A DNA stretch of 47,577 nt from Candidatus Allofournierella pullistercoris (GTDB taxonomy: Bacteria; Bacillota; Clostridia; Oscillospirales; Ruminococcaceae), in contig JAHLFP010000022.1 in assembly GCA_018883715.1 (NCBI GenBank), positions 1 through 47,577 of the forward strand. Reading direction: 5' to 3'. The notes beneath the pieces are model-generated. The model worked only from the letters and a program-made list of their open reading frames with translations, did not search any database and had not been told where the DNA came from. Position 1 is the first letter of the stretch; each line of letters begins with the position of its first letter. Made by a program: the position numbers and the translations under genes. Of the stretch, positions 16,345 to 24,779 are shown one piece after another.

Positions 16345-19032
16345 ATGTCGGGCATTTCCTTTTTGAACTCCCAGGGGGACTTCACCCTGTCTCAACCGGA
16401 AAATTATACCGGACTGGCCTTTCCGCTGGCAGGCGACACCGGATTAAAATCCTGCGTAACTCCCATGCTGGGAGGTGACGCAAAACTGGATCAACATCAT
16501 TTTGTACTGGAACCGGTCAGCATCGAGAACCTGCACAACAACCGCTCCACCCGCAATGTATGGTGTCGCTTTGGGGACGGCACCATCTGGTCGGTATCCG
16601 GAGCCAGCGCCGCTCAGGAAGCCCAGCGATTTACTCCCCAGCAGGAACCCAGCCAGATGCAGGGAAATCTTCTGCACCACCAAACAAGCCGCACCTGCGC
16701 CCACAACGGCCTTGTGGCCAAAACCGACAGTTTTGTCCTGCGGGATGGAAGTCAGGAGATGCTGTGGGTCACCTTGGAAAACCCCACCCAAACCGCCATT
16801 TCTCTGTGTTGCATCGGCGCGATTCCCCTGTATGGCCGCAGTGCAGACAACCTGCGGGATCACCGCCATGTAACCTCCCTTTTGCACCGGATTCAGGTGG
16901 TGGAGCAGGGTGTGGTTGTCTCCCCCACCCTGACCTTTGACGAGCGGGGCCACAAACCCTGCACCGACCACTATTTTGTGCTGGGTTGCGATGGAGCCGG
17001 CAATCCACCCCAGGCCATCTACCCCACGGTTTCCCAATTTCTGGGGGAAGGCGGCAGCTTTTTGAACCCCATGGCCGTGCGCCAGCCTATTCCGGGCCAG
17101 CCGATGGGCAGTCAGCTGGAAGGCCAGGAAGCCATGGGTAGCATGGCCTTTGCCCCAGTCACTTTAGGCAGTGGGGAACGGGTACAATACCTATTTCGAC
17201 TGGGATGTACCCCAGACAGTGACACCTTTGCTTGTCTGGCCGCTGAACACTGGGATGCTTCCAAGGTGGAAAAGGCTCTGCAAGCCTGCCGCCAGCATTG
17301 GCAACAGGCCGTGAACCTCCAGTTTGAAAGCGGGGATGCAACACGGGATGGCTACCACCGCTGGATTGGGGTACAGCCCATTCTGCGGCGGATTTTTGGA
17401 TGTTCCTTCCTGCCATATCACGACTATGGCAAGGGCGGCCGGGGCTGGCGAGATTTGTGGCAGGACTGTCTGGCGCTGTTGCTGATGGATCCGGCTCCCG
17501 TTCGTTCCATGATTTGCTCCAACTTTGCCGGTGTACGGATGGATGGCACCAACGCCACCATCATTGGGGATCAACCGGGCGAATTTGTGGCAGACCGCAA
17601 CAACATCACCCGTGTCTGGATGGATCATGCCTTCTGGCCCTTTTTAACCACCCAGTTTTATCTCCATCAGACCGGCGACTTACCCTTCCTGCTGGAAACT
17701 GCCCCATACTTCCGGGATGGTCAGATTTTACGGGGCAGTCAGCGGGATGAAACCTGGAATCCCCAGCTGGGCCATTGGCACACCACCAACCAGGGACAGA
17801 CCTATCAGGGTAGCCTGCTGGAACATCTTCTAATTCAAAATCTGACCGCCTTTTACGATGTGGGCGACCATGGACATCTGCGCTTGCACAGTGCCGACTG
17901 GAACGATGCGGTGGATATGGCCTGGGAAAAGGGGGAAAGCGTAGCCTTTACCAGCGCCTATGCGGGCAACCTGTCCCAGCTTGCAGATTTGCTGGAAAAA
18001 GTGGAAGAAACCTTGGACTGCCATGAGCTGGAACTGGCTACTCCTCTTTGCCAGCTGCTGGGCAATCAGTCCGCCTATGACCAGATTCAAGAAAAACGCA
18101 ACATTTTGTCCGGGTATCAAACCCTTGTGACCCAGCCCATCGCCCAGACCAGCCGGGTACGCATATCTGCGCTGGTGGAGGATTTGCGGAGTAAATCCGC
18201 ATGGATGATGCAACACATCCGCCAGACGGAATGGCTGGATGACCCGGCAGGAGGCGGCTGGTTCAACGGGTATTACGACAACGAAAGCCGCCGGGTGGAG
18301 GGCTTTGTGGATGGAGAAGCCCGGATGATTCTTACCAGCCAGGTGTTTGCTATCCTCAGCGGCACCGCCACCCCCCAGCAGGTGCAAGCCATCTGTCAGG
18401 CGGCAGACCGGTATCTTTATCGGCCTGGGGTGGGCGGCTATCGGCTGAACACTCGTTTTTCCACCCCAAACTTTGCATTGGGTCGGATGTTCGGGTTTGC
18501 CTATGGGGAAAAAGAAAACGGAGCGGTGTTCTGCCATATGGCAGTGATGTACGCAAACGCCCTTTATCGCCGGGGCTGTCCAGCGGCCGGCTGGAAGGTG
18601 CTGGATGCACTGCTGCAAGCGGCCATGGATTTTGAAACCAGCCGGATGTACCCCGGCCTGCCGGAATACTTCAACGGAGAGGGACGGGGACTGTATCCTT
18701 ACCTCACTGGGGCGGCCAGTTGGTATCTGATGACACTGCTCTGTCAGGTATACGGTATCCGGGGTGAATGGGGTGATTTGTGCATTGCCCCTGCACTGGA
18801 CCAGTCAGTCTTTGACGAAAATCGACAGACAGGGGTTCATCTCACCTTTGCGGGGCAGACGCTTCATGTGGTCATCCAACACCAGGGCAACCCCGGCGCC
18901 CCGGTGGAATCCGCTTGGATGGGTGACACCGCCCTGCCGGTTGCAGACGGACAGGTGCGGATTGCCCGCAGTCTGCTGACTTCTAAAAGCAGTGCCGCCC
19001 CGCTGGAAATTCGGGTATTGCTGGCAAACTAA
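16345..19032 (+). CDS. Second family GH94 phosphorylase, possibly laminaribiose type
   Basis: This 895-residue protein is a divergent GH94 member: KGGRGWRDLWQD before the (alpha/alpha)6 barrel, the catalytic Asp518 in HSADWNDAVDMA, FVDGEARMILTSQ, and FALGRMFGFAYGEKENGAVF near the end of the barrel. The N-terminus shares nothing obvious with the cellobiose phosphorylase upstream. Laminaribiose phosphorylases are, from memory, close to 900 residues, which together with the GH16 neighbour suggests a beta-1,3 specificity. That is inference. A 1,2-beta-oligoglucan or cellodextrin enzyme is the main alternative. I chose the ATG at 16345, eight bases after AGGAGG; an in-frame TTG six bases upstream sits too close to it. 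No signal peptide is seen. Confidence 0.82.
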   Translation: MSGISFLNSQGDFTLSQPENYTGLAFPLAGDTGLKSCVTPMLGGDAKLDQHHFVLEPVSIENLHNNRSTRNVWCRFGDGTIWSVSGASAAQEAQRFTPQQEPSQMQGNLLHHQTSRTCAHNGLVAKTDSFVLRDGSQEMLWVTLENPTQTAISLCCIGAIPLYGRSADNLRDHRHVTSLLHRIQVVEQGVVVSPTLTFDERGHKPCTDHYFVLGCDGAGNPPQAIYPTVSQFLGEGGSFLNPMAVRQPIPGQPMGSQLEGQEAMGSMAFAPVTLGSGERVQYLFRLGCTPDSDTFACLAAEHWDASKVEKALQACRQHWQQAVNLQFESGDATRDGYHRWIGVQPILRRIFGCSFLPYHDYGKGGRGWRDLWQDCLALLLMDPAPVRSMICSNFAGVRMDGTNATIIGDQPGEFVADRNNITRVWMDHAFWPFLTTQFYLHQTGDLPFLLETAPYFRDGQILRGSQRDETWNPQLGHWHTTNQGQTYQGSLLEHLLIQNLTAFYDVGDHGHLRLHSADWNDAVDMAWEKGESVAFTSAYAGNLSQLADLLEKVEETLDCHELELATPLCQLLGNQSAYDQIQEKRNILSGYQTLVTQPIAQTSRVRISALVEDLRSKSAWMMQHIRQTEWLDDPAGGGWFNGYYDNESRRVEGFVDGEARMILTSQVFAILSGTATPQQVQAICQAADRYLYRPGVGGYRLNTRFSTPNFALGRMFGFAYGEKENGAVFCHMAVMYANALYRRGCPAAGWKVLDALLQAAMDFETSRMYPGLPEYFNGEGRGLYPYLTGAASWYLMTLLCQVYGIRGEWGDLCIAPALDQSVFDENRQTGVHLTFAGQTLHVVIQHQGNPGAPVESAWMGDTALPVADGQVRIARSLLTSKSSAAPLEIRVLLAN

Positions 19033-19140
19033 CCCAGACTGGCTTTTCAGCTTCTTTCTCCTGTCAGTCAATTTTCTGTCTTGCCTCGGATAGCGAACCC
19101 AAAATAAAATAGCTGTCCCCCGGCTTTTTATCCCAACACA

Positions 19141-19178
19141 AAACGGCGGAAAACCAAAAGGTTTTCCGTCGTTTTATT
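19141..19178. terminator. Bidirectional terminator between GH94 and the AraC-type gene
   Basis: A 16-bp stem with one wobble pairs 19141-19156 with 19161-19176 around an AAAA loop, with As on one side and Ts on the other. It serves the convergent GH94 and regulator genes. Confidence 0.9.
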
Positions 19179-19214
19179 CTTGCTATCCGTTTTAAGTACA
19201 AACCTTCTGAGTGG

Positions 19215-19952
19215 TTACAATACACTCTTATAGTATTGGTCCCGGTACTTTTTGGGTGTCATGCCCACCCGCTCCCGGAAAAGCTGGATAAACTGACTTT
19301 GAGAAGAAAAGGCCAGATAGTTGGAAATTTCCACCAAACTTTCCTGGGTATACTGCAACATCTGCCTTGCTTTGTCAATCTTGCGGCAACGGATGTACTC
19401 GCTCACCGAAACCCCAGTATTCTGCTTAAAAATTCGGGATATATACCCGGTGGAAAGTCCGGTGTACTCCGCCAGGTCCTGCACGGTAATCCGCTCCTGA
19501 ATATGTGTATAAATATAATCCAAACAGCGGGAAACCGGCGGGCAGGTGGCACTACTCCGTTGCAAAGCCATCTTGGTGGTAAAATCCAGCACCATATCAT
19601 TATGCAGGGCAATCACCTGGGAAACCTGGGTACAGCCATCCATCTGCAAGATATAAAAGTCGCTCATCCGGTAGGCTTGCTCCACCGCCATCCCCCCGGT
19701 GATGCAGTACCGGGTGACCAGGGCCGCCGTCACCACAAAATGATACTTGATGTTCTGTAGCCGGTTGTGACTGAGCTGTCCCATCCCATGTTCCGAGCCA
19801 AATACCTTCTGGTTGCAGTTTTGCTCCACATAAGCCAAATCTCCCTGTCGCACCGCCTGATAAAACCGATACTCCTCCTGAGGCGGGCGATGCTCCTCTG
19901 CCAATTCCTGTTGGTAAAGCTCCTCCTGGACCCATTGCTTTGTAAGTTTCAT
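19215..19952 (-). CDS. AraC/XylS-family transcriptional regulator
   Basis: The 245-residue protein ends in a typical double helix-turn-helix: CLDYIYTHIQERITVQDLAE, TGLSTGYISRIFKQNTGVSV, CRKIDKARQMLQYT and AFSSQSQFIQLFRERVGMTP with PKKYRDQY. The N-terminal 130 residues or so form a sensor domain I do not recognise, with no cupin signature. The ATG follows GAGGTC. It lies between the phosphorylases and the divergent binding-protein gene, so it should control the module. Its own promoter spacer contains the candidate operator, which predicts autorepression. The inducer is probably an imported oligosaccharide or a sugar made from it. Confidence 0.92.
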   Translation of the reverse strand: MKLTKQWVQEELYQQELAEEHRPPQEEYRFYQAVRQGDLAYVEQNCNQKVFGSEHGMGQLSHNRLQNIKYHFVVTAALVTRYCITGGMAVEQAYRMSDFYILQMDGCTQVSQVIALHNDMVLDFTTKMALQRSSATCPPVSRCLDYIYTHIQERITVQDLAEYTGLSTGYISRIFKQNTGVSVSEYIRCRKIDKARQMLQYTQESLVEISNYLAFSSQSQFIQLFRERVGMTPKKYRDQYYKSVL

Positions 19953-19987
19953 ACAAAACGACCTCTACTCTTTGAATCTTTTTATTC

Positions 19988-20016
19988 GTTATATCATGAA
20001 TCTGATATTTTTGCAA
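19988..20016 (-). promoter_or_regulatory. Promoter of the AraC-type gene
   Basis: On the minus strand TTGCAA (20016-20011) and TATAAC (19993-19988) are separated by exactly 17 bases. The spacer is filled by the candidate operator TCATGAATCTGATA. Confidence 0.55.
19994..20007 (+). promoter_or_regulatory. Candidate operator, copy 2 (TCATGAATCTGATA)
   Basis: It differs from copy 1 at 12947-12960 in one base of 14. It ends 41 bases before the TATAAT of the transporter promoter, and lies between the -35 and -10 of the divergent regulator promoter. Binding here would block the regulator promoter and could activate the transporter promoter. Confidence 0.55.
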
Positions 20017-20048
20017 CCATTTTAATATATTGCCATATGAATTTTCGC

Positions 20049-20054
20049 TATAAT
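20049..20054 (+). promoter_or_regulatory. -10 of the ABC importer promoter
   Basis: A perfect TATAAT with a poor -35 (TATATT at 20026-20031), again suggesting activator dependence. The leader to the start codon is about 60 bases. Confidence 0.55.
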
Positions 20055-20119
20055 CAGCGTAGAACATTACCAACGGACTAAGGTAACAACCATTTTTATT
20101 TTAAAGGAGGAATTTAATC

Positions 20120-21556
20120 ATGATGAAACGCAGAACTTTAAGCGGTCTGATGGCGGGTGCCATGGCTGTAAGCATGCTGGCTGGTTGCGCCAGTGGAACC
20201 CCTAGCTCAACCCCCGGTGCTACCAGCACTGGCGCTGGTGACAGCTCCAGCGGCAACACACAGGAAGGCCAGGTTCTCAACGTCTGGTCCTGGAACGACG
20301 AGTTCCAAACCCTTTTCAACACCTACTATCCCCAGGTAGAAAGCGTCTCCTCTGACAAATCTACCACCACCCTGAAAAACGGCATTACCGTTAAGTGGAC
20401 CATTAACCCCACCACCGACAACAACTACCAGAACAAGCTGGATGAGGCCCTGCTGAACCAGGAATCTGCCGCCGCTGACGACAAGATTGACATCTTCCTG
20501 ATTGAGGCTGACTATGCCCTGAAATACGTGGATTCCGACTTTACTCTGGATGTGAAGAAGGACGTTGGCCTGACCGATGCTGACCTGGGTGACCAGTACA
20601 ACTACACCAAAGAGATTGTCTCGGTGGATGGTGTACAGAAGGCAACCTCTTGGCAGGCAACCCCCGGCTTGTTCGCCTACCGTCGCAGCATTGCCAAGGA
20701 AGTGTTGGGCACCGACGACCCGGTTGAAGTACAGGCCGCTCTCAGCGACTGGGCCAAGTTTGACCAGGTTGCTGCCCAGGCACATGACAAGGGCTACAAG
20801 ATGCTGTCCGGCTATCACGACTCCTTCCGTGTATTCTCCAACAATATGTCCGCTCCCTGGGTAGAGGGCACCACTGTAAATGTGGACGCCGCCATCATGG
20901 ACTGGATTGACCAGACCAAGGAATACACCGACCTTGGCTATAACAACAAGAGCAGCCTGTGGAGCGATCAGTGGGCCACCGACCAGGGTCCCACCGGCGA
21001 TGTATTCGGCTTCTTCTACTCCACCTGGGGCATCAACTTCACCTTGCTGGGCAACTCTCTGGAAACTCCCGTTGCAGAAGGCGGTAAGGAAGAAGTGGGC
21101 AACGGCATCTACGGCGACTATGGCGTATGCCAAGGCCCTCAGCCCTACTATTGGGGTGGTTCCTGGATTTGCGCAGCCGCTGGCAGTGATAACCTGCCCA
21201 CCATCCAGGATGTCATGAAAACTCTCACCTGCGATAAAGCCACCATGCTTCAGATTACCAAGGACACCCAGGATTACACCAACTGCGAAAGCGCTATGAA
21301 CGAGCTGGCCAGCGACCCCAACTACGGCTCTACCTTCCTGGACGGCCAGAACCACATTGCCCTGTTTGCCGACGTTGCCCCCAACATCGATATGAGCAAC
21401 ATCAGCCCCTATGACCAGGGTTGCAACGAGGTAATCCAGAACTCCTTCGGCGACTACTTCAACGGTGCTGTGGATTTTGAAACCGCAAAACAAAACTTTG
21501 AACAGAGCATCAAGGTACGCTACCCCGAGCTGACCGATGTTAAGTGGGCTCGTTAA
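20120..21556 (+). CDS. ABC sugar-importer substrate-binding lipoprotein
   Basis: This family 1-type extracellular solute-binding protein (478 residues) captures the sugar for the importer. A lipoprotein signal is clear: basic MMKRR, a hydrophobic stretch and the lipobox LAGC with Cys23, followed by a Ser/Thr/Gly-rich linker to about residue 50. The mature part opens with VLNVWSWNDEFQTLFNTYYP, typical of oligosaccharide-binding proteins, and is rich in aromatic residues able to stack on glucose rings. AAAGGAGG precedes ATG-ATG at 20120. It heads a three-gene importer operon under the candidate AraC operator. The ligand is inferred from neighbours (beta-glucooligosaccharides), not from the protein itself. 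Confidence 0.93.
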   Translation: MMKRRTLSGLMAGAMAVSMLAGCASGTPSSTPGATSTGAGDSSSGNTQEGQVLNVWSWNDEFQTLFNTYYPQVESVSSDKSTTTLKNGITVKWTINPTTDNNYQNKLDEALLNQESAAADDKIDIFLIEADYALKYVDSDFTLDVKKDVGLTDADLGDQYNYTKEIVSVDGVQKATSWQATPGLFAYRRSIAKEVLGTDDPVEVQAALSDWAKFDQVAAQAHDKGYKMLSGYHDSFRVFSNNMSAPWVEGTTVNVDAAIMDWIDQTKEYTDLGYNNKSSLWSDQWATDQGPTGDVFGFFYSTWGINFTLLGNSLETPVAEGGKEEVGNGIYGDYGVCQGPQPYYWGGSWICAAAGSDNLPTIQDVMKTLTCDKATMLQITKDTQDYTNCESAMNELASDPNYGSTFLDGQNHIALFADVAPNIDMSNISPYDQGCNEVIQNSFGDYFNGAVDFETAKQNFEQSIKVRYPELTDVKWAR

Positions 21557-21590
21557 CGCATCTTGCTGCCCGTAGAAAAGGGGCGTGTAT

Positions 21591-22493
21591 ATGAACAAGA
21601 CTCGCACTGTCAGTTATTCCAAATGGGGGTACATATTTCTCATCCCCTTCTTCCTCAGCTTTGCCATCTTCTCCCTTTATCCGCTGGCCACCACGGTGTA
21701 CTACAGCTTTTTTGAGTACTACCGCAGCGGTTTAAAGGAGATTGGGCCAAACTTTGTGGGGTTGCAAAACTATCTGGCTATGTTCAGCGAGGTACCCCAG
21801 TATTTTGGCAACACCATCCTGATGTGGCTGATGGGCTTTATTCCCCAGATTACGGTGGCACTGCTGCTGGCGGCCTGGCTCACGGATTTGCGGCTGCGCC
21901 TGCGGTTTCAGGGCTTTTTCAAGACGGTTATCTATATGCCCAACTTGATTATGGCCTCCGCTTTTGCCATGCTGTTCTTCACCCTGTTCAGCGAAAGCTC
22001 TTCCGGCCCCATCAACAGCATTCTAATGAATCTGGGCATCATTGACCAGCCCATCCGGTTTATGACCTATGTGTGGGGCTCCCGTGGGCTGGTGGCTTTG
22101 ATGAACTTCCTGATGTGGTTTGGTAACACCACCATCATTCTGATTGCCTCGATTATGGGTGTGGACCCTGTTCTTTACGAGGCGGCAGACTTGGATGGAT
22201 GCACCTCCGGTCAGATGTTCTGGAAGATTACTCTACCTTTGATTCGTCCCATGCTGGTGTATACCTTTATCACCTCGCTGGTGGGCGGCTTGCAGATGTT
22301 TGATGTACCCCAGATTCTTTCCAACGGACAGGGTACTCCCAACAAAAGCACCATGACCGTTATCATGTACCTGAACCAGCATCTGTTCAGCAAAAACTAT
22401 GGAGCCGCCGGTGCCATCTCGGTGCTGTTGTTCCTGATTTGCGGTGCACTCTGCGTACTGGTTTACTGGTCACAAACAAGGGAGGATGTGTAA
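21591..22493 (+). CDS. ABC sugar-importer permease (MalF type)
   Basis: A 300-residue inner membrane permease with about six hydrophobic segments, starting with YIFLIPFFLSFAIFSLYPLA. The cytoplasmic EAA loop that docks on the ATPase is present as YEAADLDGCTSGQMFWKITL. It forms the channel together with the next gene product. I chose the ATG at 21591 over a GTG two codons upstream, since AAAGGGG lies at a better distance. The gene begins 34 bases after the binding-protein gene, and the next permease overlaps its final stop region closely. Confidence 0.93.
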   Translation: MNKTRTVSYSKWGYIFLIPFFLSFAIFSLYPLATTVYYSFFEYYRSGLKEIGPNFVGLQNYLAMFSEVPQYFGNTILMWLMGFIPQITVALLLAAWLTDLRLRLRFQGFFKTVIYMPNLIMASAFAMLFFTLFSESSSGPINSILMNLGIIDQPIRFMTYVWGSRGLVALMNFLMWFGNTTIILIASIMGVDPVLYEAADLDGCTSGQMFWKITLPLIRPMLVYTFITSLVGGLQMFDVPQILSNGQGTPNKSTMTVIMYLNQHLFSKNYGAAGAISVLLFLICGALCVLVYWSQTREDV

Positions 22494-22494
22494 T

Positions 22495-23352
22495 ATGATA
22501 AACAAACGCACTTCCAAGGGCAGCCTGTTTGCACAGCGGGCAGTGGCCTATACTGTCATGTTTCTGCTGTGTTTTCTGTGCCTGTTCTTCTTTTACATCC
22601 TTTTGAACAACGCAACCCACAACAACTTCGACATCCAGAAAGGCTTTGACATCCTGCCCGGTGGCAGTTTCTTCATCAACCTGCAAAACACGTTGAACGA
22701 TGCCAACGTGCCGGTGCTTTCTGGTTTGCGTAACAGCTTGATTGTGGCGGTATGCAGCTCGGCACTGGCCTGTTACTTCAGTGCTCTGACCGCCTACGCC
22801 ATCTTCGCCTATGACTTCCGGTTCAAGAAAGCCGCCTTTACCATTATTCTGCTCATTATGACCATGCCAACCCAGGTATCGGCACTTGGCTTTCTGAACC
22901 TGATGAACAAGATGCACCTGACCAACACCCTTTGGCCTCTCATTCTGCCGTCTGTGGCGGCCCCCACCGTGTTCTTCTTTATGAAGCAGTACATGGATGC
23001 CAGCCTCCCCAAAGAGCTGATTGAGGCCGCTCGCATTGATGGTGCAGGCGAATTTTACATCTTCAACCGGGTGGCTTTGCCCATCCTAAAACCTGCTCTG
23101 GCAGTACAGGCTATCTTCTCCTTCGTGGGTTCCTGGAATAACTACTTTACCCCTGCTCTGATTATCAGCGAAGCCAAATGGAAAACCATTCCCATCCTCA
23201 TTGCCCAGTTGCGCGGGGCAGACTTCCTCAAGTTTGATATGGGCAAGGTTTACATGATGATTACCATCGCTATCCTGCCGGTTATCCTGATTTATCTGAT
23301 TCTCTCCAAATACATCGTCCGGGGCATTGCTCTGGGCAGTGTAAAAGGCTAA
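22495..23352 (+). CDS. ABC sugar-importer permease (MalG type)
   Basis: A 285-residue permease with six hydrophobic segments and the EAA loop IEAARIDGAGEFYIFNRVALP. The ATG at 22495 comes one base after the stop of the first permease and follows GGGAGG inside it; the frame is open further upstream to 22444 but without a site. It completes the transmembrane dimer. No ATPase gene follows; a strong terminator does. As for many Firmicute oligosaccharide importers, a shared MsmK/MsmX-type ATPase encoded elsewhere is expected. Confidence 0.93.
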   Translation: MINKRTSKGSLFAQRAVAYTVMFLLCFLCLFFFYILLNNATHNNFDIQKGFDILPGGSFFINLQNTLNDANVPVLSGLRNSLIVAVCSSALACYFSALTAYAIFAYDFRFKKAAFTIILLIMTMPTQVSALGFLNLMNKMHLTNTLWPLILPSVAAPTVFFFMKQYMDASLPKELIEAARIDGAGEFYIFNRVALPILKPALAVQAIFSFVGSWNNYFTPALIISEAKWKTIPILIAQLRGADFLKFDMGKVYMMITIAILPVILIYLILSKYIVRGIALGSVKG

Positions 23353-23419
23353 CTTTCCCAAATTTCAGGCGGGTATCCTCCAAATACAACCTATTTGACG
23401 CTTCTCTTTTTTCTGTTTC

Positions 23420-23457
23420 CCCCGGTTCTGGCAGCAGGTTCAGAGCCGGGGTTTTTT
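23420..23457 (+). terminator. Terminator of the importer operon
   Basis: An 11-bp stem with one wobble pairs 23420-23430 (CCCCGGTTCTG) with 23441-23451 (CAGAGCCGGGG), followed by six Ts. Confidence 0.9.
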
Positions 23458-23605
23458 ATGCCGTTGTTTTGGGTTACAGAAATTTAAGCGGCGCAAAGAC
23501 ATGTATTTTCCCTTACCCACCCCATTTCTCCCCGCTTGGCGCTCCACAGGAAACCCATTGGCAACTCAGCACCTGCCCGCATCCATGCGTGTATTTTCTT
23601 CGGGA
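23458..23605. other. Gene-free spacer between two terminators
   Basis: About 150 bases lie between the importer terminator and the rfb operon terminator. I see no start signal, promoter or strong hairpin here. Confidence 0.5.
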
Positions 23606-23655
23606 TAGAAAAACGCCCCCTGTATAGGTCTTGTTTCCTACACAGGGGGCGCTTG
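23606..23655 (-). terminator. Terminator of the rfb operon; copy B of the repeated element
   Basis: On the minus strand GCCCCCTGTGTAGG (23650-23637) pairs with CCTATACAGGGGGC (23628-23615), and five Ts follow (23613-23609). It matches copy A at 10424-10472 in stem sequence, loop length and flanks, with base changes that keep pairing. Confidence 0.85.
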
Positions 23656-23694
23656 TTTTATTGCTTAAAATAAAGACAATCCGCCGGGGGGGGA

Positions 23695-24753
23695 TTACTT
23701 GTTTTTGTACATCTGCTCGTAGTAATGCTGGTAGTTGCCGCTGGTTACGTTGCGCATCCAGTCCTCGTTGTTCAGATACCAGTCAATGGTCTTTACGATG
23801 CCCACCTCAAAGGGAGTTTCGGGATACCAGCCCAGCTCCTCCTTGATTTTGGTGGGGTCGATGCCATAACGGCGGTCATGACCCAGACGGTCTTCCACAT
23901 AGGCAATCAAATCCTCGTTGATTCCCTCGTCCTGCAAACGGTCATGCAGCTGCTGAATGATGGTCTTTACAATCACGATGTTGGGACGCTCGTTGTGGCC
24001 GCCCACGTTGTACACTTCGCCAACACGGCCGTTGTCGGTCACCATGTCAATGGCTTTGCAGTGGTCCTCCACATACAGCCAGTCACGCACGTTCATGCCG
24101 TCGCCGTATACAGGCAGTTTCTTGTGCTGTTTCACGTTGTTAATCATCAAGGGAATCAGCTTTTCCGGGAACTGGTACGGGCCATAGTTGTTGGAACAGC
24201 GGGTGATGTTCACGGGCATGCCGTAGGTATCATGGAATGCCATCACGAACATATCTGCGCTGGCCTTGCTGGAAGAATAGGGGCTGTGGGGGCACAGGGG
24301 GGTTTCCTCGGTGAAGTAACCCTCATCGCCCAGACTGCCGTATACCTCGTCGGTGGACACCTGGACAAACTTCTTGCCCTCTGCCCACTGACCGTCCTTG
24401 TACCAGGCTTCCTTGGCGCACTGGAGCAGGTTCACAGTGCCCATTACGTTGGTTTCCACAAAGATTTCAGGGTTTGCAATGCTGCGGTCCACATGGCTTT
24501 CTGCTGCAAAGTTCACCACATAATCAAAGTCGTACTTGGCAAACAAATCCTTCACCAGCTGGCGGTCGCAGATGTCCCCCTGCACAAAGATGTGGCGGGT
24601 ATCCCCTTCCACTGCCTTCAGGTTTTCCAGGTTGCCTGCATAGGTCAGCTTGTCCAGGTTGACCAGCTGAATGTCGGTGTGTTTTGCCAGCATATAATGC
24701 ACATAGTTGGAACCGATAAACCCGGCACAGCCGGTAATCAGATAGCGTTTCAT
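23695..24753 (-). CDS. rfbB: dTDP-glucose 4,6-dehydratase
   Basis: RfbB (RmlB) converts dTDP-glucose to dTDP-4-keto-6-deoxyglucose, the second step of dTDP-rhamnose synthesis. The 352 residues show the extended SDR fold: the Rossmann motif TGCAGFIGSNYVHYML, FAAESHVDRS, VQVSTDEVYGSLGD with the conserved Asp/Glu pair, and the catalytic YSSSKASAD (YxxxK), then ITRCSNNYGPYQ. The ATG at 24753 follows AAAAAGGAG; the frame extends upstream without similarity. It is the last gene of the operon, with a terminator about 40 bases on. Confidence 0.96.
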   Translation of the reverse strand: MKRYLITGCAGFIGSNYVHYMLAKHTDIQLVNLDKLTYAGNLENLKAVEGDTRHIFVQGDICDRQLVKDLFAKYDFDYVVNFAAESHVDRSIANPEIFVETNVMGTVNLLQCAKEAWYKDGQWAEGKKFVQVSTDEVYGSLGDEGYFTEETPLCPHSPYSSSKASADMFVMAFHDTYGMPVNITRCSNNYGPYQFPEKLIPLMINNVKQHKKLPVYGDGMNVRDWLYVEDHCKAIDMVTDNGRVGEVYNVGGHNERPNIVIVKTIIQQLHDRLQDEGINEDLIAYVEDRLGHDRRYGIDPTKIKEELGWYPETPFEVGIVKTIDWYLNNEDWMRNVTSGNYQHYYEQMYKNK

Positions 24754-24779
24754 AGTTGTTCTCCTTTTTGCTGGACGGG

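Noticed and set aside
16339..16345. Alternative TTG start for the second GH94 gene
   Set aside because: It sits only two bases from the AGGAGG site; the ATG at 16345 has proper spacing.
10486..23352. Recent horizontal transfer of the sugar module
   Set aside because: No integrase, transposase, tRNA target site or visible shift in base composition; only the bracketing terminators hint at mobility, and these are reported separately.
574..23500. Short shared words such as GGCGCAAAAA before several terminators (about 574, 10289, 23487)
   Set aside because: Too short and variable to separate from chance without a genome-wide count.
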